Part shown: positions 53,838 to 62,900 of the stretch, piece after piece | Layout: each line of letters opens with the position of its first letter | Position numbering within the stretch: position 1 is the first letter of the stretch | From: Actinomyces gerencseriae DSM 6844 | Lineage (GTDB): Bacteria; Actinomycetota; Actinomycetes; Actinomycetales; Actinomycetaceae | DNA length: 64,000 bases | Direction of reading: 5' to 3' | Assembly: GCF_000429265.1 (NCBI RefSeq) | Contig: NZ_KE386871.1 | Span: 425,977-489,976 of the forward strand | The notes under the pieces: model-generated | Told to the model about the DNA's origin: nothing | What the model saw: the letters and a program-made list of their open reading frames with translations, nothing else | Databases searched by the model: none | Translations under genes and position numbers: made by a program

Positions 53838-54794
53838 ATGTGCGGTAACCTGACTCGCAATCGCGCATCGTTGCTGCTCGAGGTCGCCCGCATGTACTGG
53901 GATGAGGGCCTCGGTCAGACGGAGATCGCCCGCCGTACGGGCTACTCCCGCCCGACGATCTCCCGCATGCTCGCCGAGGCGCGCCGGGTCGGCGTCGTCA
54001 CCGTCACCGTGGCGCACCCCATCGAGCGCCTCATGGCCCTGGAGAAGCGACTCGTGGACGCCTTCGGGCTCAAGACCGCCCGCGTGAGCGAGGCGACGCC
54101 GGGCAACGGATCCGACATCGGGCCCGATGTCGCCCGCACCGCCGCCGATCTGCTCCTGGAGAGCTGCGGGCCGCACAGCGTCATCGCGGTGTCCAACGGG
54201 CGGGCCGTGGCCGCCGTCGTGCATCACACGCCCGAGCGCAGCTGGCCCTCCTCGACCGCCGTGGCCATGCTCGGAAGCGTCGGGGAGTCCTTCAACACGG
54301 AGGACGGACCGGACGTGTGCCGCAACCTGTCCCTGCGGCTCGGCGGCCGCTTCCGCTCCCTGACCGTGCCGCTCGTCTTCGACTCCCTGACCCTGGCCCG
54401 AGCCGTGCGCGAGGAGGACCAGGTCGCCACGACGCTGGAGCTCGCGGCGCGCAGCGACATCGCCCTGACCGGTGTGGGCACCGTCGGGACCTCCGTCAGT
54501 CCCCTGCTGCGCCGCTGGATGACCCCCGAGGTCGTGCGCGAGTGCCGCCAGCGGAATGTGGTGGCGCACGTGTGCGGCCACCACCTCGATGCGAGCGGCC
54601 GCCATGTGCACACCGCCCTGTGCGACCGCACCCTGTGCCTCGACCCCGAGCGGCTCAGGGAGATCCCGCTCGTCGTCGGCGTGGCCGCGGGTCCCGACAA
54701 GATCGTGGCCATCCGAGCCGCACTGCGCGGCGGCTACCTGTCCGCCCTGGTCACCGACGAGGCGACTGCGCGCGCCGTCCTGAAGGACGCGTGA
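53838..54794 (+). CDS. SorC/DeoR-type sugar-binding transcriptional regulator
   Basis: 318 residues. The helix-turn-helix covers YWDEGLGQTEIARRTGYSRP (about 20-39), and the effector domain shows AVSNGRAVAAVVHH and TGVGTVGTSV. It is highly similar in layout to the regulator at 42,919-43,875. ATG at 53838, six bases after TACAAT, fits leaderless translation; an extended start at 53784 lacks support. It is divergent from the MFS/PfkB/UlaE/UlaD/lactonase operon and probably controls it. Confidence 0.87.
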   Translation: MCGNLTRNRASLLLEVARMYWDEGLGQTEIARRTGYSRPTISRMLAEARRVGVVTVTVAHPIERLMALEKRLVDAFGLKTARVSEATPGNGSDIGPDVARTAADLLLESCGPHSVIAVSNGRAVAAVVHHTPERSWPSSTAVAMLGSVGESFNTEDGPDVCRNLSLRLGGRFRSLTVPLVFDSLTLARAVREEDQVATTLELAARSDIALTGVGTVGTSVSPLLRRWMTPEVVRECRQRNVVAHVCGHHLDASGRHVHTALCDRTLCLDPERLREIPLVVGVAAGPDKIVAIRAALRGGYLSALVTDEATARAVLKDA

Positions 54795-54960
54795 GCCGCG
54801 CCCGAACGGGGTTCAGCCGGTTCCTCCCGGCCCCGCGCGCCGTTAAGATGACGGGCGCCCATCCCATCGGCACCCCGGTATCGTCCCCGTGCTCCGCCGC
54901 GTGCCGCCGTATCCGGTCCACCAGACCGGCCGATGGCGAACTCCAGGGAAACGAGCAGTC

Positions 54961-55693
54961 ATGACAGCCCAACCGCCTCAGAGCATTCAGAACCCTCAGA
55001 ACAAGACCCATTCCGCCGCGTACTACCCGCTGCTGGTGGTCGCGATCATCCTCGGCATCGCACTGACCCTCGGCATCCTCGTCTGGATCACCACCAATGC
55101 CACCGGTCGCGTGAGGATCCCCTACATCGTGCTGATCTTCCCCACACTCGTCCTGGTGGGCCTGGTCAAGCTGATCGATGAGGCACTCCTGCGGCGTCAG
55201 TCGCGCCCGGATCCGAACGCCCCGGGGCGGGGTGCGATGCCGGTGACGAATCCGTCCGGCCAATCGGGCCCCTCCTCGTACGGCGGCCCGGCCGGTCCAG
55301 CGGAATCCGCTCCAGCGGGATACGGCCAGCAGATGTCCCGCTCGGAGGAGGCGGCGTCCTACGGCCAGTCCCAGCAGGCCCAGGCCCCGGCCTCCGGGTA
55401 CGGGCAGGCCCAGGCCCCGGCCTCCGGGTACGGGCAGGCCCAGGCCCCGGCCTCCGCGTACGGGCAGGCCCAGACCCCGCCCTCCGCGTACGGGCAGGCC
55501 CAGGCCCCGGCCTCCGCGTACGGGCAGGCCCAGGCCCCGCCCTCCGGGTACGGGGCAGGCCCAGCAGCCTCGGACCCCCGAGCGCGGCTCGGGCGACTCG
55601 GGCTACGGTTGGCGGCCGACCTCTGGCTACGGTCAGACGCCTCCGATGGAGGTCCGGCCCCCGTACGGCCAGGACGGATCGCGAAGGAGCTGA
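54961..55693 (+). CDS. Membrane protein with GYGQAQAPAS repeats, frameshifted near the 3' end
   Basis: Two membrane helices (about 21-47 and 58-76) are followed by a Pro/Gly/Gln/Tyr-rich tail built of ten-residue repeats. In the sixth repeat unit a G-run has four Gs where the others have three (about 55,550), shifting the frame. With one G removed the tail continues GYGQAQQPRTPERGSGDSG, GYGQTPPMEVRPPYG to a TGA at 55691-55693, about 243 residues in all. Without correction the frame runs on for 1.5 kb through radA in the wrong phase. Either slippage, mutation or an assembly error. Function unknown; it lies upstream of radA. Confidence 0.6.
55381..55560 (+). repeat. Six tandem 30-bp repeats inside the membrane protein gene
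   Basis: Units start at 55381, 55411, 55441, 55471, 55501 and 55531, each encoding QAxxPxSxYG. They differ at only one to three bases, so copy-number change by recombination is likely. The sixth unit has an extra G. Confidence 0.9.
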
Positions 55694-55789
55694 GCCCGGC
55701 CGCCGGCGTGCCGACCGGGGTCTCGCGAGCCCGGCGACCGTTCCCCTCCACGGCCGATTCGTGTCGGTGGCGCTCGCTAGCCTGGCACC

Positions 55790-57214
55790 ATGGCTTCGAC
55801 CAAGAGCACCAGGACACGCACCTCCTACGTGTGCACGGAGTGCGGCTGGACGAGCCCCAAGTGGCTCGGCCAGTGCCGCGAGTGCAGGGCCTGGGGCACG
55901 CTCGAGGAGTTCATCGAGGCTCCCGGGTCCGATGCTCCGATCGCGAGCGGAGTCGCCCCGGCCCGCGCTCGGGTCGTGCCCCCCGCCGTCGAGGCCCGTC
56001 CCATCGGCGAGGTCAGCGCCGAGGAGGCCCGCGCCCGTCCCACCGGCGTCGGCGAGCTCGACCGGGTTCTGGGCGGTGGGATCATCCCCGGTGCCGTCGT
56101 GCTGCTGGCGGGCGAGCCTGGGGTGGGCAAGTCCACCCTGCTTCTCGACGTCGCCGCCAAGGCCGCGGCGGCGGCCCGTCGGCGGAGCGAGGGCCCCGTC
56201 CTCTACGTCACCGGCGAGGAGTCCGCGAGCCAGGTCAGCCTGCGGGCGGAGCGCATCGGTGGAATCGACCCGGCGCTCCTGCTCGCGGCGGAGACCGAGC
56301 TGGGGGCGCTGCTCGGCCAGGTGGAGGCGACCGGACCCTCGCTCCTCGTGGTCGATTCGGTGCAGACCATCGCCTCGGCGCAGATCGAGGGCTCGGCAGG
56401 CGGTGTCGCCCAGGTGCGAGCGGTCGCCGGGGCCCTGATCGCCGTGGCCAAGGAGCGTGGAATACCGGTCCTCCTGGTCGGTCACGTCACCAAGGACGGC
56501 GGGATCGCCGGTCCACGTGTGCTCGAGCACCTGGTCGATGTCGTCTGCCAGTTCGAGGGGGACCGCCACGCCCGCCTGCGACTGCTGCGCGCGGTGAAGA
56601 ACCGCTACGGGCCAACGGACGAGGTCGGCTGCTTCGACCTGGGCGAACGCGGCATCATCGGCCTGGCCGACCCCTCGGGCCTGTTCCTGTCCGCAGCGCG
56701 CTCGGAGGTGCCGGGCACCTGCGCGACCGTCACCCTGGAGGGGCGCCGCCCCATGCCGGTCGAGGTTCAGGCGCTCGTGGCGGGCGGCACCGCCGGTTCG
56801 CCGCGGCGCACGACCTCGGGGGTGGATCACTCGCGCGTGGCCATGGCGCTGGCGGTGCTCACGGCCCGTATGCGCGTGGACACCTCCGGCTCGGACGTGT
56901 ACGTCTCCACGGTGGGAGGCGCCCGCGCGGTCGAGCCCGCCGCGGACCTGGCGGTGGCCCTCGCCGTGGTCAGCGCAGCGCGCGACCTTCCCACGCCCGC
57001 GGGGCTGGTCGCCTTCGGGGAGGTCGGCCTGACCGGGGAGGTCCGCGCAACGGTCGGTATCCAGCGGCGCCTGGCGGAGGCCGCGCGACTGGGCTTCGAT
57101 CGGGCGATCGTGCCCCTGGCGGGCTCGGAGGAACTGCGCGCCGTCACCGGCATGCGGGTGCTGCCGGTGGGGCACCTGGGCGAGGCGGTCGGAGCGGCCC
57201 TGCCCCGCAGTTGA
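55790..57214 (+). CDS. radA: DNA repair protein RadA
   Basis: 474 residues with all RadA parts: N-terminal zinc finger (Cys15, 18, 29, 32), RecA-like ATPase with Walker A GEPGVGKST (108-116), the KNRYGPTDEVG motif (270-280) that replaces a RecA loop, and a Lon-protease-like C-terminal domain. RadA drives branch migration of recombination intermediates. ATG at 55790. disA follows 271 bp downstream on the same strand, the usual actinobacterial and Bacillus neighbourhood. Confidence 0.97.
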   Translation: MASTKSTRTRTSYVCTECGWTSPKWLGQCRECRAWGTLEEFIEAPGSDAPIASGVAPARARVVPPAVEARPIGEVSAEEARARPTGVGELDRVLGGGIIPGAVVLLAGEPGVGKSTLLLDVAAKAAAAARRRSEGPVLYVTGEESASQVSLRAERIGGIDPALLLAAETELGALLGQVEATGPSLLVVDSVQTIASAQIEGSAGGVAQVRAVAGALIAVAKERGIPVLLVGHVTKDGGIAGPRVLEHLVDVVCQFEGDRHARLRLLRAVKNRYGPTDEVGCFDLGERGIIGLADPSGLFLSAARSEVPGTCATVTLEGRRPMPVEVQALVAGGTAGSPRRTTSGVDHSRVAMALAVLTARMRVDTSGSDVYVSTVGGARAVEPAADLAVALAVVSAARDLPTPAGLVAFGEVGLTGEVRATVGIQRRLAEAARLGFDRAIVPLAGSEELRAVTGMRVLPVGHLGEAVGAALPRS

Positions 57215-57485
57215 GGCGCTGAGATGACGGGGTTTGGAGACCGAGGCCGGAATGACGAGGCGAAGCCGGGACCGGGATGCCGGGGGACGGCCGTGCCGGA
57301 GCAGTGGCGGGCACTCGGAGACCACTGCGCGAGTCCTGCACGGGCGCGGGGGACGTGCGTCGGGCACGCAGCCGTGCGCGATGCGCCTCACAGCGGGACG
57401 ACGGGGACCCGGATACGATGACGCCACCTGGCCCTCGGGGCGCCGATCGGTGCCCCAGCCCCATCGTCCCCGCCTGGAGATGTGC

Positions 57486-58565
57486 ATGACTGAACCGACC
57501 GGCAAGCCCGGCAACCTGGTGCGCGAGACCCTGACGCTCGTCGCACCCGGAACCGTCTTGCGCGACGGCTTGGAGCGCATCCTGCGGGGTCGCACCGGGG
57601 CGATCATCGTGCTGGGCTACGACGAGATGGTGGAGTCGATCTCGTCGGGGGGATTCAACCTCGATGTCGAGCTCTCCGCCGCGCGGCTGCGCGAGCTGGC
57701 CAAGATGGACGGCGCCGTCGTCGTGGACCGCACCGCGGGACGCATCCGGCGCGCCAACGTCCAGCTCCTCCCCCACGCATCCATCGAGACCGCCGAGGCC
57801 GGGATGCGTCATCGCACGGCCGAGCGCGTCGCTCGCCAGACCGGTTACCCGGTCATCTCCGTGAGCCAGTCCATGCGGATCATCTCCCTGTACGTCGACG
57901 GCAGGCGTCACGTCATCGAGCCCAGTGAGGCGATCCTCGCCCGGGCCAACCAGGCGCTGGCCACCCTGGAGCGGTACAAAGCGCGTCTCGACGAGACCTC
58001 GGCGGGCCTGGACGCCCTTGAGATCGAGGATCTCGTCACCGTCCGCGAAGTCACCTCGGTCCTCCAGCTGCTGGAGATGGTGCGTCGCATCGCCTCGGAC
58101 ATCGACGGCTACGTCGTCGAGCTCGGCACCGACGGGCGTCTGCTCGCCCTCCAGCTCGAAGAGCTCACACGCGGTCTCATGGCGGAGCGGGACTTCCTCC
58201 TGTCCGACTACCTGCCGGTGGGGCTGGACACGGCCGCCGTCGACGCCCGACTCAAGTGGGTGGGCTCCCCCGCACTGCTCGACATGGCCATGGTCGCCCG
58301 CTCCATGGGCATCGGCGGCGACGACGGCCAGGAGCTCGATGCCTCGATCTCGCCGCGGGGACTGCGGATCCTCGCGAAGATCCCGCGTCTGCCGTTGTCG
58401 ACGGCACGCACGATCGTGCGCACCTGGGACTCGCTCCAGGCGATCCTCGGCGCGACGGTCGAGGAGCTCCAAGCCGCGGACGGCGTGGACGCGGGGCAGG
58501 CGCGCACCCTGCGCGACGGGCTCTCGCGACTGGCCGAGGTCTCCATCGTCGACCGCTACGCGTGA
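57486..58565 (+). CDS. disA: Diadenylate cyclase / DNA integrity scanning protein DisA
   Basis: 359 residues. The diadenylate cyclase domain carries DGA (75-77) and RHR (108-110), the catalytic and ATP-binding motifs. A helical linker leads to a C-terminal helix-hairpin-helix DNA-binding domain (about 290-355). It makes cyclic di-AMP from two ATP and scans DNA for branched structures; RadA restrains it in Bacillus. The ATG at 57486 is chosen over 57480 because GGAGA ends five bases before it. Confidence 0.97.
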   Translation: MTEPTGKPGNLVRETLTLVAPGTVLRDGLERILRGRTGAIIVLGYDEMVESISSGGFNLDVELSAARLRELAKMDGAVVVDRTAGRIRRANVQLLPHASIETAEAGMRHRTAERVARQTGYPVISVSQSMRIISLYVDGRRHVIEPSEAILARANQALATLERYKARLDETSAGLDALEIEDLVTVREVTSVLQLLEMVRRIASDIDGYVVELGTDGRLLALQLEELTRGLMAERDFLLSDYLPVGLDTAAVDARLKWVGSPALLDMAMVARSMGIGGDDGQELDASISPRGLRILAKIPRLPLSTARTIVRTWDSLQAILGATVEELQAADGVDAGQARTLRDGLSRLAEVSIVDRYA

Positions 58566-58626
58566 GGGCGGGGCGCGCGGGCCCACCGCGCCCTCTCGAT
58601 CTCACCCGGCCTCAACCCGCCCCGTC

Positions 58627-59850
58627 TCACTTGATGACGAAAACCTGCTCACCGGTGACGTCGGTGCCGCCGAGCCGCAGGTGGATCCGGTAGGTGCCCG
58701 CGGCGGCCACGCTCGGATCAACCGGTGACGGAGTCGCCGTGGCGCCGGCCTCGGGGCTCGCCGAGGCCTCCGGCGTCGAGCCGGGAGTCGGGCTCTGCTC
58801 CGGATTCTGAGTCGGGGAGGGGGACGGGCTCGGGGGCGGAGGGGAGCAACCGGCCTCCGCGGAGGCGCCTCTCCACCTCAAGGAGGCGTCGGCGGACTCC
58901 CCGGCATCGACGAGCAGAGGACGCTCAGTGGGGTCGGCCGGACAGGCGGTGGAGTCCCACACGGTCTGGTCGCCCGAGCTGATGACCGCGCCCAGGGAGG
59001 CGCCGCCGATATCGAGGAGGCAGGCGTCGTCCCCCTCATTGGTGAGCGTGACGTCGATGCTCATGCCGGCGCCGACGGCGGTCTCCTTGGGGGCGTCCAT
59101 GGCGATGCGGAGATGAGCGTCATCGCAGGCGACGGGAGCGGGGTAGACGGTGCGGACCTGGCTGGCGGCCTCGGCGTCGTCCTGGCTGCGAATGGTGCCG
59201 CGGACCCACCCGGCACCGGCGATCATCGCGTAGGCGAGGGCACCAATGACCGCCAGAGCGATGGCGATGACCAGAAGCCAGCGAAGCCAGTACCGCGGTC
59301 GGGGCGGGATGCCGGCGGCCGCGCGTCGCAGCCGGGAACCGGAGGGACGACCCGGTCCCCCGGCGGCGGAGCCCACAGTCGTCCCGCGACCGCGGCCGGC
59401 GGCCGCCGGGCGTCGACGCGCGCCGGAGCGCGACGGATGCCCCTCCTGGGTCGTCACGGTGCGCGCACTGCGGGCCGTCCCCCGCGCGGCCTGCCTGGAG
59501 CCGGAGGAGGAACGGGGCCGGCCGGTGCCCGCGGCGGGCCGGCCAGAGGCGGTCCGGCGGGCTTCCCCGGCCGGCCGACGGCCCTCGCTCGAACGACCAC
59601 TGGCCGCGGAGCGGGCCTCCCCGGCCGATCGCCGCGCCTTGCCCGAACGCCCCCCGGCCGCGGAGCGCAAGGGCTTATTCGTACGACTCGTACGGCCGCC
59701 ACGCGCGGGACGCGGGGTTCCGGGAACGCGAGATCCCGGGGTGGAACGACGCACGTGACCGGAGCCCGCGCCGGACGAGGAACGAGCACCGCCCGTCCGA
59801 CGCCTCCTCCTGCGCGGCGGAGTGCCGCCTCCCTTTCGACCCTTTGCCAT
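58627..59850 (-). CDS. Single-pass membrane protein with long basic disordered N-terminus
   Basis: 407 residues; family not recognised. Residues 1-187 are Arg/Ser/Gly/Ala-rich and probably disordered, with repeated GEAR-A-SGR units. One membrane helix (188-212) follows. The outer domain (220-330) is beta-rich with two cysteine pairs suitable for disulphides (CDD, DACLLD, TACP, AGCSP). Then a Ser/Pro linker and a last beta stretch (GTYRIHLRLGGTDVTGEQVFVIK) follow. ATG at 59850. It converges on disA and lies 126 bp downstream of eccC, so it may be co-transcribed with the type VII genes. Function unknown. Confidence 0.7.
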   Translation of the reverse strand: MAKGRKGGGTPPRRRRRRTGGARSSSGAGSGHVRRSTPGSRVPGTPRPARGGRTSRTNKPLRSAAGGRSGKARRSAGEARSAASGRSSEGRRPAGEARRTASGRPAAGTGRPRSSSGSRQAARGTARSARTVTTQEGHPSRSGARRRPAAAGRGRGTTVGSAAGGPGRPSGSRLRRAAAGIPPRPRYWLRWLLVIAIALAVIGALAYAMIAGAGWVRGTIRSQDDAEAASQVRTVYPAPVACDDAHLRIAMDAPKETAVGAGMSIDVTLTNEGDDACLLDIGGASLGAVISSGDQTVWDSTACPADPTERPLLVDAGESADASLRWRGASAEAGCSPPPPSPSPSPTQNPEQSPTPGSTPEASASPEAGATATPSPVDPSVAAAGTYRIHLRLGGTDVTGEQVFVIK

Positions 59851-59976
59851 GCGCACGACTGTACCGGCGCCCCCGCCCCGCACTGCGGTGGCGCGCGAGG
59901 GCGGACCGCCTCGTCGAGGCGAGCGTTCCCGGTCGGGGCCCGAGGTCGACGGCGCTGAGCGGTGCCGCCGGGACGG

Positions 59977-62900
59977 CTACTGGGTGGGGGGCGCCCAGGC
60001 GAGCTGGAGCGACTGGACCCCGTGGTCGCGGCTGATGAGGCGCGCTCGTCCCGGAGGCCCGGGAATGGGCTTCTGCCGCCCGAGCAGCGGCCCCTCGTCG
60101 GGACTTCCGGGCAGCATGATGCCGGGTGTCGACAAGTCGTTCAGCGTCTGGGTGATCGGTTCGAACATGGCGCGACTGGCGCCTCCGATGCGCCGGGTCA
60201 GGATCAGGTGGAGACCCAGGTCCTGGGATTGCGCGAGCAGCGGCTGCAGGGACATCAGCGGGTTGACGGCCTGCCCCGAGGACAGCAGGTCGTAGTCGTC
60301 GACGAGGATGTAGACGTCCGGCCCTTCCCACCACGACCTGTTACGCAACTGCTCCGGCGTCACGTCGGGACCGGGCATGCGTCCCTGGAGGAAGCCGGCC
60401 AGCTCGGTGACCTCCCTGGCGGCGTCCTCGCGAACCGTGACGTAAGTCAGAAGATGCTCGGAGGAGAGCTCGCCCAGCAGGGAGCGCCGCAGGTCGATGG
60501 CCAGCAGACGGACCTCGCTCGTCGAGCGCCCGCGGCACAGCTCGTTACCCAGGGCGCGCAGGAACGAGGACTTCCCGGTCTTGGCATCGCCCAGGACGAT
60601 GAAGTGCGGGTCGTGGCTCATGTCGAGGCGCACGGGCTCCAGGCGCGCCTCGTTGATCCCGATGACCGGGGCGCCGCCCGGCGGCACCTGCTCCTGAAGC
60701 GTCGCCAGGTCGATGCGCGTGGGCAGCAGACGCAGCTTGGGCCCCTGCGGACCGGTCCACGCCTCCGCGATCGCACGACAGGCGTCGTTGGCGCCGCGGG
60801 CCAGCGTCGCGGGGTCATGATCGTCGTCGGTGCGCGGCAGCGCCAGCAGCATGTGCCGTGCCCCGGGGTCGAGACCGCGCCCGGGCCTGCCGGTCGGAAC
60901 CTCGCGCGCGATCTTCCGGTTGATCTCGGAGTCCGCCGGGTCGCCCAGCCGCAGCTCGATGCGGGTGGCGAACATGTCCTTGATGGTCATGCGCATGTCG
61001 GTCCATCGCCCCGTGGCGACGACGACGTGCACGCCCAGGGCCAGGGCGCGCGGCGCGATCGCCATAATGCGGGTGGAGATGTCCTCGAAGTCCGTCTTGA
61101 GGGTCGACCATCCATCGATGATGAGGAAGACGTCGCCGTACCCGTCGTCGAGACGGCCCGCGGCCCGCTCATGGCGGTAGGTCTGGATCGAGTCGATGCG
61201 ATTGGCCTTGAAGAAGCGCTCGCGATCGTCCAGCAGCGCCGACACCTCGGCCATGATCCGGGCGACGACGTCGGGCTCGTCACGGGTGGCGACGCCGGCC
61301 AGGTGCGGCAGGTCGAGCATGGTCGAGAACGTCCCGCCCCCCAGGTCGATGACGTAGACCTGCACCTCCACCGGGGTGCGCGTCAGCGCCAGACCCATGA
61401 CCAGGGAGCGCAGCGCCGTCGATTTCCCGCTGAGCGGACCGCCGATGACGGCGACATGCCCGCCGGCCCCCGACAGGTCGACGCTGTAGTACTCACGGCG
61501 CTGCTCCAGGGGGACGTCGGTGATGCCCAGGGGCACCTCCAGGTCGCCGCGGGCGCGCCAGGACGGCGACACCAGGCCCAGCTCCGGATCCACCACAAGA
61601 TCGCCCAGCAGCGAGTCGAAGGTCTCACTGACGTTCAGGGGAGGCAGCCAGATCTGATGCGCGGGCGTGCCGTGCCCGGCCATCCGCGCCACGGCGATGT
61701 CCATCGTCGTCATCTCGGCGTACTGGATGTCCTGAGCCGGAGGAGGCGCGCTCGGCTCCGACTCCGCCGCCCGGGCATCGACGGCGTCGCCGACGTCGAC
61801 GACATCGACGTCCTCCTCGACGGGTGGCGGCGCCGTCCGGTCGTGGACCGGGCGCGCCGAGAACGGAACGACCCGGGGGGTGACGACCCGCTCGCGGGGC
61901 TCCCCGGTGGGCGCCGGCGCGAGCGCCGCGTTGACGCGCTCCGGCGGCTGGCCGGCGACGTAGCAGGCCCGGAAGCGGGTCATCTCGCGCGTACCGCTCT
62001 TGAGGTAGCCGCTGCCCGGGTAGGGCGGCAGGTCGTAGGCGTCCGCGACCCCCAGGACGATGCGCGACTCGGCGGCGGAGAAGGTGCGCAGGCCGATCCG
62101 GTAGGACAGATGGGACTCCAGGCCGTGGAGCCGGCCCTCCTCCAGGCGCTGGGAGGACAGCAGCAGGTGGATCTGCATCGAGCGCCCCAGGCGCCCGATG
62201 GCGACGAACACCTCGATGAAGTCCGGCTTGGCCGACAGCAGCTCCGAGAACTCGTCGAGGATGACGAACAGGGCGGGCAGCGGCTCCCCGTCGTGCTTGC
62301 CCGCGCGTCGCGCCTCCTCGTAGTCGGTGACGTTGGCGTAGTTGCCCGCGTCGCGCAGCATCTCCTGGCGGCGGGTCATCTCCCCGCGCAGAGCCTCCTC
62401 CATGCGGTCGACGAGGCCCAGCTCGCTCTCCAGGTTCGAGATCATGGCGGACACGTGGGGAAGCTCCGACATGCCCGCGAATGTGGCGCCGCCCTTGAAG
62501 TCGACCAGCACGAAGTTGAGCTGATCGGGCGAGTGGGTCAGCGCCAGCGCCAGGACCAGCGTGCGCAGGACCTCGGACTTGCCGGAACCGGTGGCGCCCA
62601 CGAGCAGGCCGTGGGGGCCCATGCCGTTCTCAGCGGACTCCTTGATGTCCAGCACCACGGGGGCGCCCTCCGGCGTGACCGCGAAGGGGACCCGGAGCCG
62701 CTCCCGCCCCGACCGCCGTCTCCAGTCGGTGTCCGGGTCGAAGTCGCGCACATCACCCAGATCGAGCAGGGAGAGCAGATCCGCCGAGCGCTTCGGGTCG
62801 GTCGTGCCCACGGGGGCGTTGACCGAGGCCTCCCCGGAGGTGGTGAAGCGCGATGACAGACGTCTCACGACGGCCTGGGCGGTCGCCACGTCCATCATGT

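Noticed and set aside
54889-57222. A single 777-residue protein covering the repeat gene and radA region
   Set aside because: After the GYGQ repeats it runs out of phase through radA and becomes Arg/Gly-rich nonsense. A one-base shift in a G-run explains it better.
59962-62856. 964-codon plus-strand frame opposite eccC
   Set aside because: Antisense to a certain gene with canonical motifs; the composition is an artefact of GC-rich codons.
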